Source: Ampelomyces quisqualis (lineage: Eukaryota; Ascomycota; Dothideomycetes; Pleosporales; Phaeosphaeriaceae). Taken from it: a DNA stretch of 64,000 nucleotides. A program made the position numbers and the translations under genes. Under the pieces are notes generated by a model, which was not told the origin of the DNA, did not search any database, and was given only the letters and a program-made list of their open reading frames with translations. Below are positions 22,158 to 31,963 of the stretch, in pieces (position 1 is the first letter of the stretch; each line of letters opens with the position of its first letter). The stretch lies in NCBI GenBank assembly GCA_018398575.1, contig JAGTXZ010000003.1, positions 1,364,001 to 1,428,000 on the forward strand, in the 5' to 3' direction.

Positions 22158-22551
22158 ATCTCGTCGCCAAACAATCGGCACTTGAGACCGTATGTGGCGT
22201 TAGGGCTGATGGTGGACTCCTACCACTGGCTCCCATGCCCCGTGCACTTGGTGAAAAATCAGTCCATAATATATCATTTTGGTTAGGAAAACTCGCGTAT
22301 TCTTTTAATGAAGCATGTCCCAGAGCACACGCATTTTGGTTCCACGTGCGTGATTCTCTGAGTCGCCTAGAGAGAAGGCAAAATGGTCGAGAATTCACAC
22401 AGCTATGGGGCAGTTGCTCGGTTCCGGTCCTGTCCCTGGTTCAATCTCGTCCTTCACCTCGCTTTACCGCCTGTATACACTAGCCACGCCCGCCGCGTAT
22501 CACCTCGACTCCATCACCGCAACCTCCCTCACTCTGGAACTCACTGGCAAC
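22158..22551. other. Intergenic; 5' leader of the next gene
   Basis: This gap lies between two plus-strand genes of unknown function. The last 100 bases are pyrimidine-rich and look like a 5' leader. A frame is open from an ATG at 22405 into the downstream gene. Confidence 0.45.
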
Positions 22552-23733
22552 ATGACAGATTCCGAGGATGTTCGAAACTCTACATCAAGGCAACAAGGTA
22601 CACTTTTGCAACCTGTGGCTTCTGGGACAGTTGCTCGACCCACATCCTCGTCACCATCTCAGCCGGCCTATGCACACCGCACCACAGTGAAGACAAGGGA
22701 AACCGTATCATCATCTTCCGGGTATGATGAGATACCCCACTGGAAGATAGCGCGGAAGCGGAAACCAAATGCCCAGCCAGATGTTGAAGCAGCAAAACAG
22801 CTATCAGACGACGAGCCATTTGCCCAGATTGTCTCGAAGAAGTCACGAACCCTTAAGGCGGCTACACCTGCAATAGAAGCACCTACCGAGCGCTCACGTT
22901 CACTTGACCACACGGTACTTCAAGGCTTAGGAGATGTTGAGTTATTCGTATCTTTGTTTGAGAAAGAAGGCAGCGTACCAAGGCAGTATCGCATTTTAGA
23001 GATTCATCTAGATGCAAGCAAACCCGACGAATATGCAGACTATCGTATAGCCTTGGCTCTTAATCTCCTTCACCCGCGCCCCAATGGGTCAAATCCGCAT
23101 AGCTATCAAGCCATGAAGCTAGTGATGAAAGGAAAATTCGTATACACACGGTACAGCTACAAACTAGCTTCGCCCGCAGTGTCGAAACAAGCTAGTCTTC
23201 CACTGAAGAAGCTTGCACTCGGCAAACTGTTCCAAGCAGAGCAATCAACCCTGGAGTATAGAGTCAACAGTACGGAGAAGACTGTGGCGAAAGCGCTTCT
23301 TGGGATTCGTGGCCTGGGAAAAGTGTGCTTCGCGGGCGACGGGAGGGTTGAAGGACTGTTTGCGCAAGTTCTCAGAGATACAGTCGTACGAGGGCCTTTG
23401 ACGGGAATTGTGGAGCCTGTGCCAGATACAACGCCCGCGCGTGCCACTGCCCTATTCAGAGAAGGCATGATCGATTCGTCAATTTACCAAGCGGCATTAT
23501 GCGGTACTCCTGATCATGAAGGTTTCGACTTGCAACGAAGGAAACGCGTCAATTCCAGACGATCTAATTCCGCAACTTTGGACGAGGACGGCGACGAAGG
23601 GCAGGATATGGCCAACTTGAAACCAATGAATACGGTCGATATGAATCACCATAAGTTGGACTGGAGCAATTGGTTTGCGTGGAAAGGTTTGACGGACGAT
23701 GGGCTTACGGTCGAGTTGGGATGGACGATATGA
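22552..23733 (+). CDS. Unrecognised protein, 393 residues
   Basis: This is a single-exon gene that I cannot assign. I start it at 22552 (MTDSEDVRNS) because the sequence just before looks like a CT-rich leader; an in-frame ATG at 22405 would add 49 residues. The first 120 residues are Ser/Thr/Lys-rich and probably disordered with basic clusters (WKIARKRKPN, IVSKKSRTLK) that could be nuclear localisation signals. The folded part includes GLGDVELFVSLFEKEG, QYRILEIHLDASKPDEYADY and GIRGLGKVCFAGDGRVEGLF. The C-terminus has an acidic stretch (LDEDGDEGQD) and ends FAWKGLTDDGLTVELGWTI. No family is claimed. Confidence 0.75.
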   Translation: MTDSEDVRNSTSRQQGTLLQPVASGTVARPTSSSPSQPAYAHRTTVKTRETVSSSSGYDEIPHWKIARKRKPNAQPDVEAAKQLSDDEPFAQIVSKKSRTLKAATPAIEAPTERSRSLDHTVLQGLGDVELFVSLFEKEGSVPRQYRILEIHLDASKPDEYADYRIALALNLLHPRPNGSNPHSYQAMKLVMKGKFVYTRYSYKLASPAVSKQASLPLKKLALGKLFQAEQSTLEYRVNSTEKTVAKALLGIRGLGKVCFAGDGRVEGLFAQVLRDTVVRGPLTGIVEPVPDTTPARATALFREGMIDSSIYQAALCGTPDHEGFDLQRRKRVNSRRSNSATLDEDGDEGQDMANLKPMNTVDMNHHKLDWSNWFAWKGLTDDGLTVELGWTI

Positions 23734-24306
23734 GCGTGGATCTAGGGACTGGATATCGAAGATCTTCCAAGTAGCCTCTGAAGAATTTGTGAGATGAAGA
23801 GGTTGCCTTCATTACAGAGCGTGACAGGTTGAAAAGTCATATGTGCTATGTAATCAGTGGCGGCATTGGTTGTACGTTTTTGCTTGAAGCTCTGCGGGTT
23901 CAAAATGCAAATCGCATGCGACATTTCAAGGTCTTGTGCATATAGAGGTCATCTGCTGTACCGTGACGCCTACTATGGAAGGCCCGTGTGATCCAGGATT
24001 GGCAAGTACAATGGACCAGAAAGAGCCTGCTGCCACAGCTACAGCCCAAGAGCAGCTTACACATAGGAACTATCGTTGTTTCTTTTCTAGATGTCAAGGT
24101 GGCTAAGATACGTCACTGATCACCTGCCGTCTACACAATGCAGTCCTTATATCTCGCCTCCGTATCTCGCACGTTCGTTCTCCACACATCAACACCTTTA
24201 CCTGAAAGCACACCTACTCTCGAGCATTATACGCACCGTAGCTCATCACAACATTCCTCACCGGCTAAGTTAATTCGAGGTTAGCTAGCCGTATTGTCAA
24301 CGTAGC
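23734..24306. other. Intergenic; upstream of a secreted-protein gene
   Basis: This region separates two plus-strand genes. The sequence around 24146-24151 (TTATAT) is a possible TATA element about 155 bases before the next start. Nothing else is supportable. Confidence 0.4.
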
Positions 24307-25393
24307 ATGTTCCCAGTCCACACCACGCTGCACTCCATGTTTGCCGCCATGCTCTTTACTGGCATTATTCTCGCCCCGGTGGCCATCACCACCCCCGCAG
24401 TCAAGGACCTTGCCGATTTGAGGATCATTATCAATGCAGCAGCGGGCACGATCGGAGACACGAACAATCCGAATCGGGGCTGGGGCTTCAACATTGGTAA
24501 GGGGGACAGCATGGGCACTGCGGATTTGGTCAACAACATCACAAACACGGTGCTGCGGATGAAGTTCCAGATCGACACGAACATGGTACGTACATATTAT
24601 GTTGCTCATCTGTTTTTGTGAGGATGCGGAGACTGACAAGATGGTAGACGGCGTGGCTACTTCCAGATAACGCCACGATTCCGGGTGCCAACAACACGCC
24701 GACGCCACTGCCTCCTACTCTACCATTGACTTCGAGCATCGCCATGCCTTCCGCGATCCCAACCTCTATCGTCAATACCACTGTTGATCTCTCGACGCCG
24801 TACATTGACTACATCTCCACCATACCCAGTCTCAGCACTTCTTTGACATCGCTCGGCCGGTAGGACACATTCATCGACAGAGTATTGCCAGGTGATACTA
24901 ACACTGTCGCAGCGCATACCACCGCGAAATGAACTCTCCCGTGAACCAAGCTATTCAAGGGCTCCAGCAGTCCCTTACCACACTGCAAACCACCATGCTT
25001 CAAAGCGACCTCATCGGAAGTTCAGGCGTTCTCCGTACCATCAGGGCAAGCAGTAGCCTGGAAAATGCGCAGGTAGCCTGGGGTCGCTTCCTTAATCTGC
25101 CTGGGCGGGCTTCAGCTAGCGATAGCGGGGAAACAGACTCAGAGACCGAACCCGACAACAGCCTTTCGAGGCGGCAAGTAGGAAGTGAAGGACATTCTGC
25201 AAGGCTACCTCCAATGGATGGCAAGTATTATACACACAAAGAGCTTTGGGGACGGTATGGACCGCGATGGGGCATGTCGAGGAAGATGAAGGCCAAGTGG
25301 GCAGATGTTCTTGTCCAGTGGGAGGTGCGCAGAGCAAGAGTGGTGCATGACGGGGCAGGAAACGCGAGGATTGGACAGCCGTTTGTGGTTTGA
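24307..25393 (+). CDS. Predicted secreted protein of unknown function
   Basis: Three exons (24307-24585, 24648-24859, 24913-25393) join in phase to 323 residues. The N-terminus (MFPVHTTLHSMFAAMLFTG, then IILAPVAITTP) is a likely signal peptide with cleavage near residue 29. The next part, GWGFNIGKGDSMGTADLV, is followed by a Pro/Thr/Ser-rich linker with several potential N-glycosylation sites. The last third is charged and contains KYYTHKELWGRYGPRWGMSR and an Arg/Lys-rich end. I recognise no domain. An alternative acceptor at 24642 would run into a stop within ten codons, which fixes the chosen acceptor at 24648. It could be a cell-wall or extracellular protein; the function is unknown. Confidence 0.7.
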
Positions 25394-25932
25394 GATGTTC
25401 ATGCTCTTCGATGGTCCTGTAACGCAGCTTTTCTCTACAAAAGATGATGAAACACGCTGCTTTCTAATGTTCATCGACGTCCATCAACTGATGATATTAT
25501 CTGACATGGTTTGCGGCAAGTCTGCAATGGACCACAGAGCTAAGAATGGAATTTCAGCTAGGTAATACCACGAGCAAACGAGCTCGTGTATGACACAAAT
25601 AATGACAGGGATATCTTTGGACAGAAAAAGGCAACCAATGAAAACAACTTGTGCAAATAAAAACGAATTGCACATGATGAGCCTTACCATACACACTTGA
25701 AACTCCTTGAAGCTCCATCCCAAAGAGCAACCTGGTACGAGCAACGACCATTGTGGTATAACGAGAGTAGTAACAAGTGTGTGTGCAGTAACCTCTCTCT
25801 CTCTCATTACCACGATACATTAACAACAACAGCCTCGACACGAGCCAAAAAAAGAGAGAAAAAAAGAAAGAGGAGACGGAGGAAAAACAACGACTGTCCA
25901 GCATTGGTTTTCGGGCCTCGTCATCATGACAT
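25394..25932. other. Convergent intergenic region with a purine tract
   Basis: This lies between the 3' ends of the secreted-protein gene and the MIT-domain gene. An almost pure purine run on the plus strand occupies about 25848-25890. On the minus strand it is a pyrimidine tract about 45 bases past the stop codon of the MIT-domain gene. Confidence 0.5.
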
Positions 25933-28900
25933 CTACACGAGAACCCACTCGCTTCCCCTCTTGATGAATTTATCCAGCATCATAGTGACGTCGGCGAGGA
26001 CGAAGCGACAAATGTAAAAGCCAAAGAACTCGGCGGCGTGGCGGGCTGAGAGTTCGAGGCCGACGTGTGTAGAGGACGAGTGCTTGAGGCCCGGGTCTTC
26101 GACTTGGCGGGCGATTTGATCTGTTTTTCGCCATGTGTTAAGTGAGTGACCGTGGGGACAAGGAGGAGACGTACCCAGTATTTGCGCTGCATCAAACAAG
26201 CGCGCCAAGCTGCCCATGTACCCCGAGTTCGGGCCCTCGAAATTCACACCGGAAATGTCTCGTTTGGCGAAGCGGATGGTAGGCAGAGTGGTCATGGGGA
26301 GTGTGTTCATGACGAGCGAGTCTTTGGGGACTTCGCTTTTCGCGCTAGTGCTAGTCATGCTGGCGAGGTTGACGCCCGAGTTCTTGGAGCGGAGTTTGCG
26401 CCACGAGGTGAGGTAGGATTTGCCCTGGGCTACGGCACTTTTTGGCGGATGGTCCAAGGTGTTGACTCTGCTTAGGCCGTCTGTGGAAGCACCTTCGCCG
26501 ACGGTGTATGCGTCCTTGAAGAGTGTTGAGACGCTGTGCACACCAACCTCGTTCCCAAGCTTCTTTGCGAGTTGGGCTTGTACTTGGTCGAGTACGACCT
26601 CAAGCGCTTGCATCTCTTCGAGCATGGCATCTGCATCCATCGTATCAACAGATGACAGCTTTTGCAACGCTGCTGTTAGTAGATCGCAATTGGCAATCTT
26701 GTCTTCAATGTTCTTCAACTTGACACCCTTCACTCGCCAAACATCGCGAGGAATGAAAAGCTTCGTGGACAAATAACCGCCTCGAGAATGCGCAATGGTT
26801 TGGTAGAAACATCGCATAAGCCAAAAGGGGCGTAGCAAGTACGAGTCTGGACATGGCTCAAGGGGAATAGGCGCATTGGCCACTGCAGGGCTTGGCGATC
26901 CTGGCAAGAAGGGCGAATGTATATCGCTCTCAAAGAGGTGCATGCCGCCACTTGGTAGTCCATCGACGTTGAACGTCGGGACACTGGGCGTTGGCATCGG
27001 AAGCCCAGAACTACTTTGCTTGTAGCCTCCAGTGATGGAGAAGGTTTGGCTCAATGGCGTACCGATCGATCCGTCAGACCCATCCGGGCTCGATATGGAC
27101 AAGGTGCGTTGTTTCAGACTGAGTGAAGATTTGTTCTTTCTGATACCCATTGCCGAAGTCCTTCCGTTCTTCGGTGATCCTGGCACAAGGCCGGATTCGA
27201 TGGACGCTGCATGATTTAGAGCTGGTGTAGCCGGGGAAGAAGTTGCTACCAGCTCCGCCGAGCTGGAAATTGTTGGCTGTGACATTGGCGCTACGAGTCC
27301 TGTCTGCTGAGCAACTTGTGGTAGAGCTGGTACTTTGAAGATGGGGTCTATGGTGAGTTGAATGTCACCAAAAGTGGCAGCGCCCGCAGATTTAGGCGCA
27401 GTCAGAGTAGTGAGCGGTGAGTCTTTTGCTGGAACCGGAGGCTTCTCCGTATGTGGCCCTGGAAGCACTGGCGGAAGTGAGGTCTCGATCTTCAGGTTTT
27501 TGGCATTCTGTCCAGACAGCCTTCGGCTCCGGACCGAAGCTGCGTCTTTGATTGCTGTCATGGGACGAGGTGTCACCTCGGCAGGGTCACTTGTTTGGAT
27601 TGTTTGTGCTTCCGGGACCGGGGGTAACGCGCCTGAGGGTGCGGGAACAGGAGGTGCGGAGTGTGCTGGTGCGGGTTTTGAGGTTCTTGACTGCAACACT
27701 TCCGTAACGGTTGACAGTGACGTTCCACCCGTAGTTCGGTGTGAAGAGACGGAACTGTTGTATGTGCTTCCAGAAAACCCACTCGAGTCAGACTGCCGTG
27801 GCAAGGAGGACTTTGTTTGTAGGTCAAAATCGAAGCCGTCAAGTATGTACTCTGACATCTCGTCCAACAATCGTTCTTCCTCAGCTGCCTCATCGTTGAA
27901 TCCAAGCTCTGCGCTCTCTCGAACATGCGGTAGTGCTTCGTTCCGGAGCTGGGTTTGTTGGTAGCGGTACTTGGCGGCTGCAATTTCTTCCTCGCGTTCC
28001 GCTTCCCGTACTTGTTCCTTGACCAATTCTACATTTCTTAGCGTTGTTGCCACAAGATCTGCCGACTCTTCGTCATCATATGCTTCGTAACAGTCATCAT
28101 AAGCAGCTTCGACAGCTGCGTCCAGGGCCGCATCGAACTCGCCTTCTGTAGCTCCACTTGTGCTCCTGATGTGCTTCCGCCGCACCCCGGCTGGCAATAG
28201 TGAGTGTACAGATGATGAGCACGAAGATCCTCCCGATTCATCGATGGTGTCGAGCCACGACGTCGACTCGCTACTATGCGTACGCTCATGGCTTGTCTGT
28301 GTTGTTGGCTGTGGCTGCAGTGATTTCTTCTGCTCCGTTGACTCAGTCTCCCAACTTGCGGTGAACAGAGGCGAGCGCGGCCTAGCAGGTGATAGAGGTG
28401 GAGGCATGTAGGTTCTGTCCATGGGAGATTCTAGGCCAGGCGTTCGAGGTGGAGCCACTGGGTTTGGTGAAGGTCCTGGTGGCGGCTGGAGGTGGTATTG
28501 TGTATTTTGCATCTCACTCTGCACATCTCGAATTGCCGTAGAAATGAGGGATTCTCGTGGTGCGAGACCATGGTTGCCGAGTGGTGATTGGTCATCAGGA
28601 GGCGGCTCTGGTTCCGCGCTGAAGGGCGGATCCTCGGCGGGACCGTCATTCTCTAGTCGTGCCATGGATGCGGTTTGTGCAGTAGGGGGCCCGCTGTTGT
28701 CCATGGACAACATGGATCGCTGCGCATCGAGAGATTCGCCGCTCGTTGGCCGAGCGGGTAGTGACTTTCCGGTGGCATTGGAGTAGACGGGGTCCAGTCG
28801 GCGGAGTTCTTCTATCCGGTTGGTGTATGTGGCTCGCTGGCTGCGTCAGTAGTCGAGGACCAAGGGGGTGCGACAGCCAGAGACAGCGGCCACACGTGGG

Positions 28901-29627
28901 AACTTACAATGGCATCCAGTTTGCGCCTGTCCTCCTCGGCCGAGCTGCGGATCATGACCTGCTGCAGAAGCTTGCAGGCATCCTCGTAGGCCTCGGTGGC
29001 GCCCTCGAAGTTTTGCGCATTGTCGAGCAGGACAGCGGTGTTGGCCTTTTGCAGCGCCCGCGACAGCATCGTCTTCTTGTCCTTCTCCCTCCTTTCCCGC
29101 GTACGGGGAGGAGTGCCCTGGCGGCTGTCGTCCAACCTGGCGCTTGTGCTGCTCTGGTCGCGGGCGTCGCCGTGCTGCGCCCCGATGATGGCAGGCGACG
29201 CCGAGGGCGCAGCCAGCGGCTTCGAGTCGAAGTAGTCGCGGGGCTGGCGGGCGGCGAGCAGGCTGGGGGGGGAGAGGCCGGCGGTCGAGGGCGGGCTGCT
29301 GGTCGCGGCGCAGGCTGGCGGCGTGTTGGGGTCGTAGACGGTCGAGGGCAGCAGAAAGGGCGGCAGCGAGGGCAGCTGGGGCGGGGCCGTCATGGGCGGA
29401 GGGCGCGGGCGTGCGGGCGAGCGCGGGCGGGCGCGACGGGGGCTCGAGGCGGGCGAGGGCTGCGAGGGCTGCGAGGGATCGGGGCGTGAGGGCGGGGCGG
29501 GCAGCGCTGCGGCGCCATCCAAGGCGTGGGAGAAGGCGGCGTGGGCCGGGCCCTGGCGGTGTGTGTTGGCGGTGCCGTCGCGCAAGGCCCCATGCGAGTG
29601 CGAGTGAAGGTGGTGGCGGAGGGACAT
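25933..29627 (-). CDS. MIT-domain protein, large fungal type
   Basis: MIT domains bind ESCRT-III tails and place proteins on endosomes. Three exons (29627-28908, 28836-26175, 26120-25933) give 1189 residues. The first 185 residues are very Pro/Ala/Ser-rich and GC-rich. The MIT three-helix domain is at about residues 188-253 (LSRALQKANTAVLLDNAQNF, CKLLQQVMIRSS, RATYTNRIEELRRLDP across intron 1). A long disordered region follows. The C-terminal third is conserved-looking: YLLRPFWLMRCFYQTIAHSR, GGYLSTKLFIPRDVW, and the final helix FFGFYICRFVLADVTMMLDK. The 54-bp intron 26174-26121 has no in-frame stop; splicing changes ILGTSPP...KTDQIA to ILDQIA. The role beyond MIT binding is unknown to me. Confidence 0.85.
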
Positions 29628-29840
29628 GCAGGGGAGGTGGGCGTGAAGTCGTCGAGAGAATGCCTGCACGCCGCACGGTGCAGACTGGTGGAAGGATGAA
29701 TCGAGAACGGCGTCACGGTCCGAGCACCTCCCGACGCACACTACCAAGTACCGAACTCACTTGAGCAGCCAACACTCCCCATGCAGCCGTCGAATCTCTG
29801 GTTTCTCATTACTATCCTGCGGGCTCGGCGCCGTTCATAA

Positions 29841-29867
29841 TCATCATCATCATCATCATCATCATCA
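29841..29867. repeat. (TCA)9 microsatellite, begins at the CSN3 stop codon
   Basis: Nine TCA units lie at 29841-29867. Read on the minus strand they are (TGA)9, and the first TGA (29867-29865) is the stop codon of the CSN3 gene, so eight further in-frame stops follow it. Confidence 0.9.
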
Positions 29868-31569
29868 GTTCAGATCCACCATGATATCCTCATCCGCCTC
29901 AATTCCGTCGTCCCATGCCGTGTCCATGGCATCACCCCCAGCGCCCTGCTTCTTGTGCTGCCGTTTCAAGTTCTCGACATACTCCTTCGTCAGCGTCAAC
30001 CGGTAGTCCGCATCCTTCACCTGTCCCGCGAGTATAGTCGTCCGTAGAGCCTGCTCAAACAGCGCCTGTTGCTGCTGCTTCTCCGTCTTCGCCAATGGTC
30101 CCTGCGCGGGGTCGAGGAAAAAGCGCAAGACGGCACCCGCATTGGCCTTGTCGCTCTGTTCCAGACTTGCGTTGAGATGGCCGCCCTTGATCAAAGTTTC
30201 AAGATACCGTGCAACATCTTCAGCGCTGCCGCCCAGGTTGCTGGCAATGTTCGAAACCGGTATTGCCGAGAAGGTCCGCGACAGTCGTGAAACATACGAC
30301 CTCATCTGGTTCTCGAGAACCTCCTTCACAAGCCCGGTATTGCCATCCTACAATACTGATAAGCACCTGCCAGAAGGGGGCATTACATACTTTCATGTGG
30401 GAGGGACTCACGTCTGCCCAGGTCTCGGTTCCTGCTTTGATCTGCGCTTTGAGTTTCGGCAAGTCGTCAAGTTGTGTGTACGCCTCTGCAACGGCCTCGT
30501 ACGCCTTGGATGCAGCCTTGACCTGCCTCATGGCCACACTGTTTGCCGTGCGTGGTGTCGCACCATCCTGTCACAAATTAGACACGCAATAGATGATTTG
30601 CAATGTGTTCCATACCATGGAGTCGGCGAGACAGCTCACTAGCACCCACTTCTTGTACGCCTCTAGCATGACGCCGTTGGCCACGTTCGACGTTGGCACA
30701 ACAAGCACGTACTCTAGAAACTGTCGGGCCTTGCTAAACTGTCGGAGCCCGAGATAGCCCATGGCTCCCAGCAGATAGTATTCTTGCACGTCTGCCAGCG
30801 TGACCTTGTCCGTGTGCCCTGAGCCTTGGTGTATGTACTCTCCGCTGGTCGCGACATCTGCGCAAGGAACAGAGTATTCGAGGCCTTCCCGGGCTGGAGC
30901 GGGGATTTTGCATGGTAGACTATGGATGTAGTTGTCGAGTATGGGCTCTGCAGCGGAATACGAGCGCGTCTCCATGCACAGTTGTAGGAAGCTCAGATGG
31001 AAGCAAGTAAACGTGCCGGTTGTGGGATCGAGGCGCATCATTGCCGATCGCATGGGTGCGATGGCAAGGCCAGGCTGCTGCGGTTAGCTTTGCTCTGTGG
31101 CGGGCTCATCTTGTCCAAGCATACTGATCCGGTCGCGCGCGCAATCTGCTCTACAAGGTCCACAAGCTTTCTCCACTCGTGTCCTGCATACCGCATCTGT
31201 ACAGGGTCGAATGTCTCCAGCCACAACACAAGCTTGTTCCACACATGACCTCCGGGCTTTAGGGTGTCGGGAACACTGCGCTTGTCGACAACGGCATTGA
31301 TGCGCTGGCGGAGGGCGAAGGCGTACGCTATCGAGTTGACCGCGGGGTTGAGTACCTGAACTGGTCAGGCGGAGTGGTCGACTTTGGCACCAAGTACATA
31401 CTTCGAGCACATCTTGTGGCGTGTCTCCACCTTTCTGCCAGTGCACCGCAGAGATGCTGGACAGCTGTGAGACAAAGCTGCGAGCTTGCTGATCGTAGTC
31501 GCGCTTCTGCTTGACGTCGGCACTCTCTGGTTGGAACTGCAGCAGGGTGCTGAGCAGGTCGGCGGCCAT
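29865..31569 (-). CDS. COP9 signalosome subunit 3 (PCI domain)
   Basis: CSN3 is a scaffold subunit of the COP9 signalosome, which removes Nedd8 from cullins and is required for normal development and secondary metabolism in filamentous fungi. Five exons (31569-31402, 31355-31125, 31074-30616, 30567-30412, 30347-29865) give 498 residues with all phases closing at codon boundaries. Helical repeats fill the first 380 residues, for example DVQEYYLLGAMGYLGLRQFS. The PCI winged-helix region includes TFSAIPVSNIASNLGG, SAEDVARYLETLIKGGHLN and AVLRFFLDP. A Lys-rich and then acidic tail ends DEDIMVDLN. CSN3 fits better than proteasome Rpn3 by length and tail. Confidence 0.9.
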
Positions 31570-31963
31570 GGTTCGCGGGAGGGAGCGAAGTTGAGCCGGC
31601 GAGTGGGGTATTTGTTTGGTCACTGCCTCGCCGGCGACGTTAATGGAAGCTGGCTGCCTAGCAAGCTCGAGGTTGTCGTGATCCAGCCCCCGTTGCAGCG
31701 AGAAACGAGTGGAATGTATGCTTGTGGCAGCGCCGGCGTTTGGTCGTGGTCAGGTTGTATACAGCTCACGCTTGACTATGTGGAGCAGCAAGCACTGTGG
31801 CGGTGCCCTGCCACACCTGTCAAGTCCGTCAACCACGCTTCACCCATGTTCGGGCACGTGACCATCACTGAACAACATGAATACTCGTCAAGGCGTTAGA
31901 TATCCCCCACTCCGAGCAATGCACCCTGAACACCAAGCCAGATGCTATAAACAAGCCCCCCTC
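31570..31963. other. Intergenic; CSN3 upstream region
   Basis: This gap lies between the MadBub kinase stop and the CSN3 start, both on the minus strand. No gene is seen. Confidence 0.45.

Noticed and set aside
22405..22551. In-frame N-terminal extension of the 393-residue protein
   Set aside because: The segment looks like a CT-rich leader; the extension could not be excluded but the downstream ATG is the better start.
28746..29489. 247-codon plus-strand frame over the MIT-domain gene
   Set aside because: Gly/Arg/Ala-rich translation of a GC-rich Pro/Ala region on the opposite strand; shadow frame.
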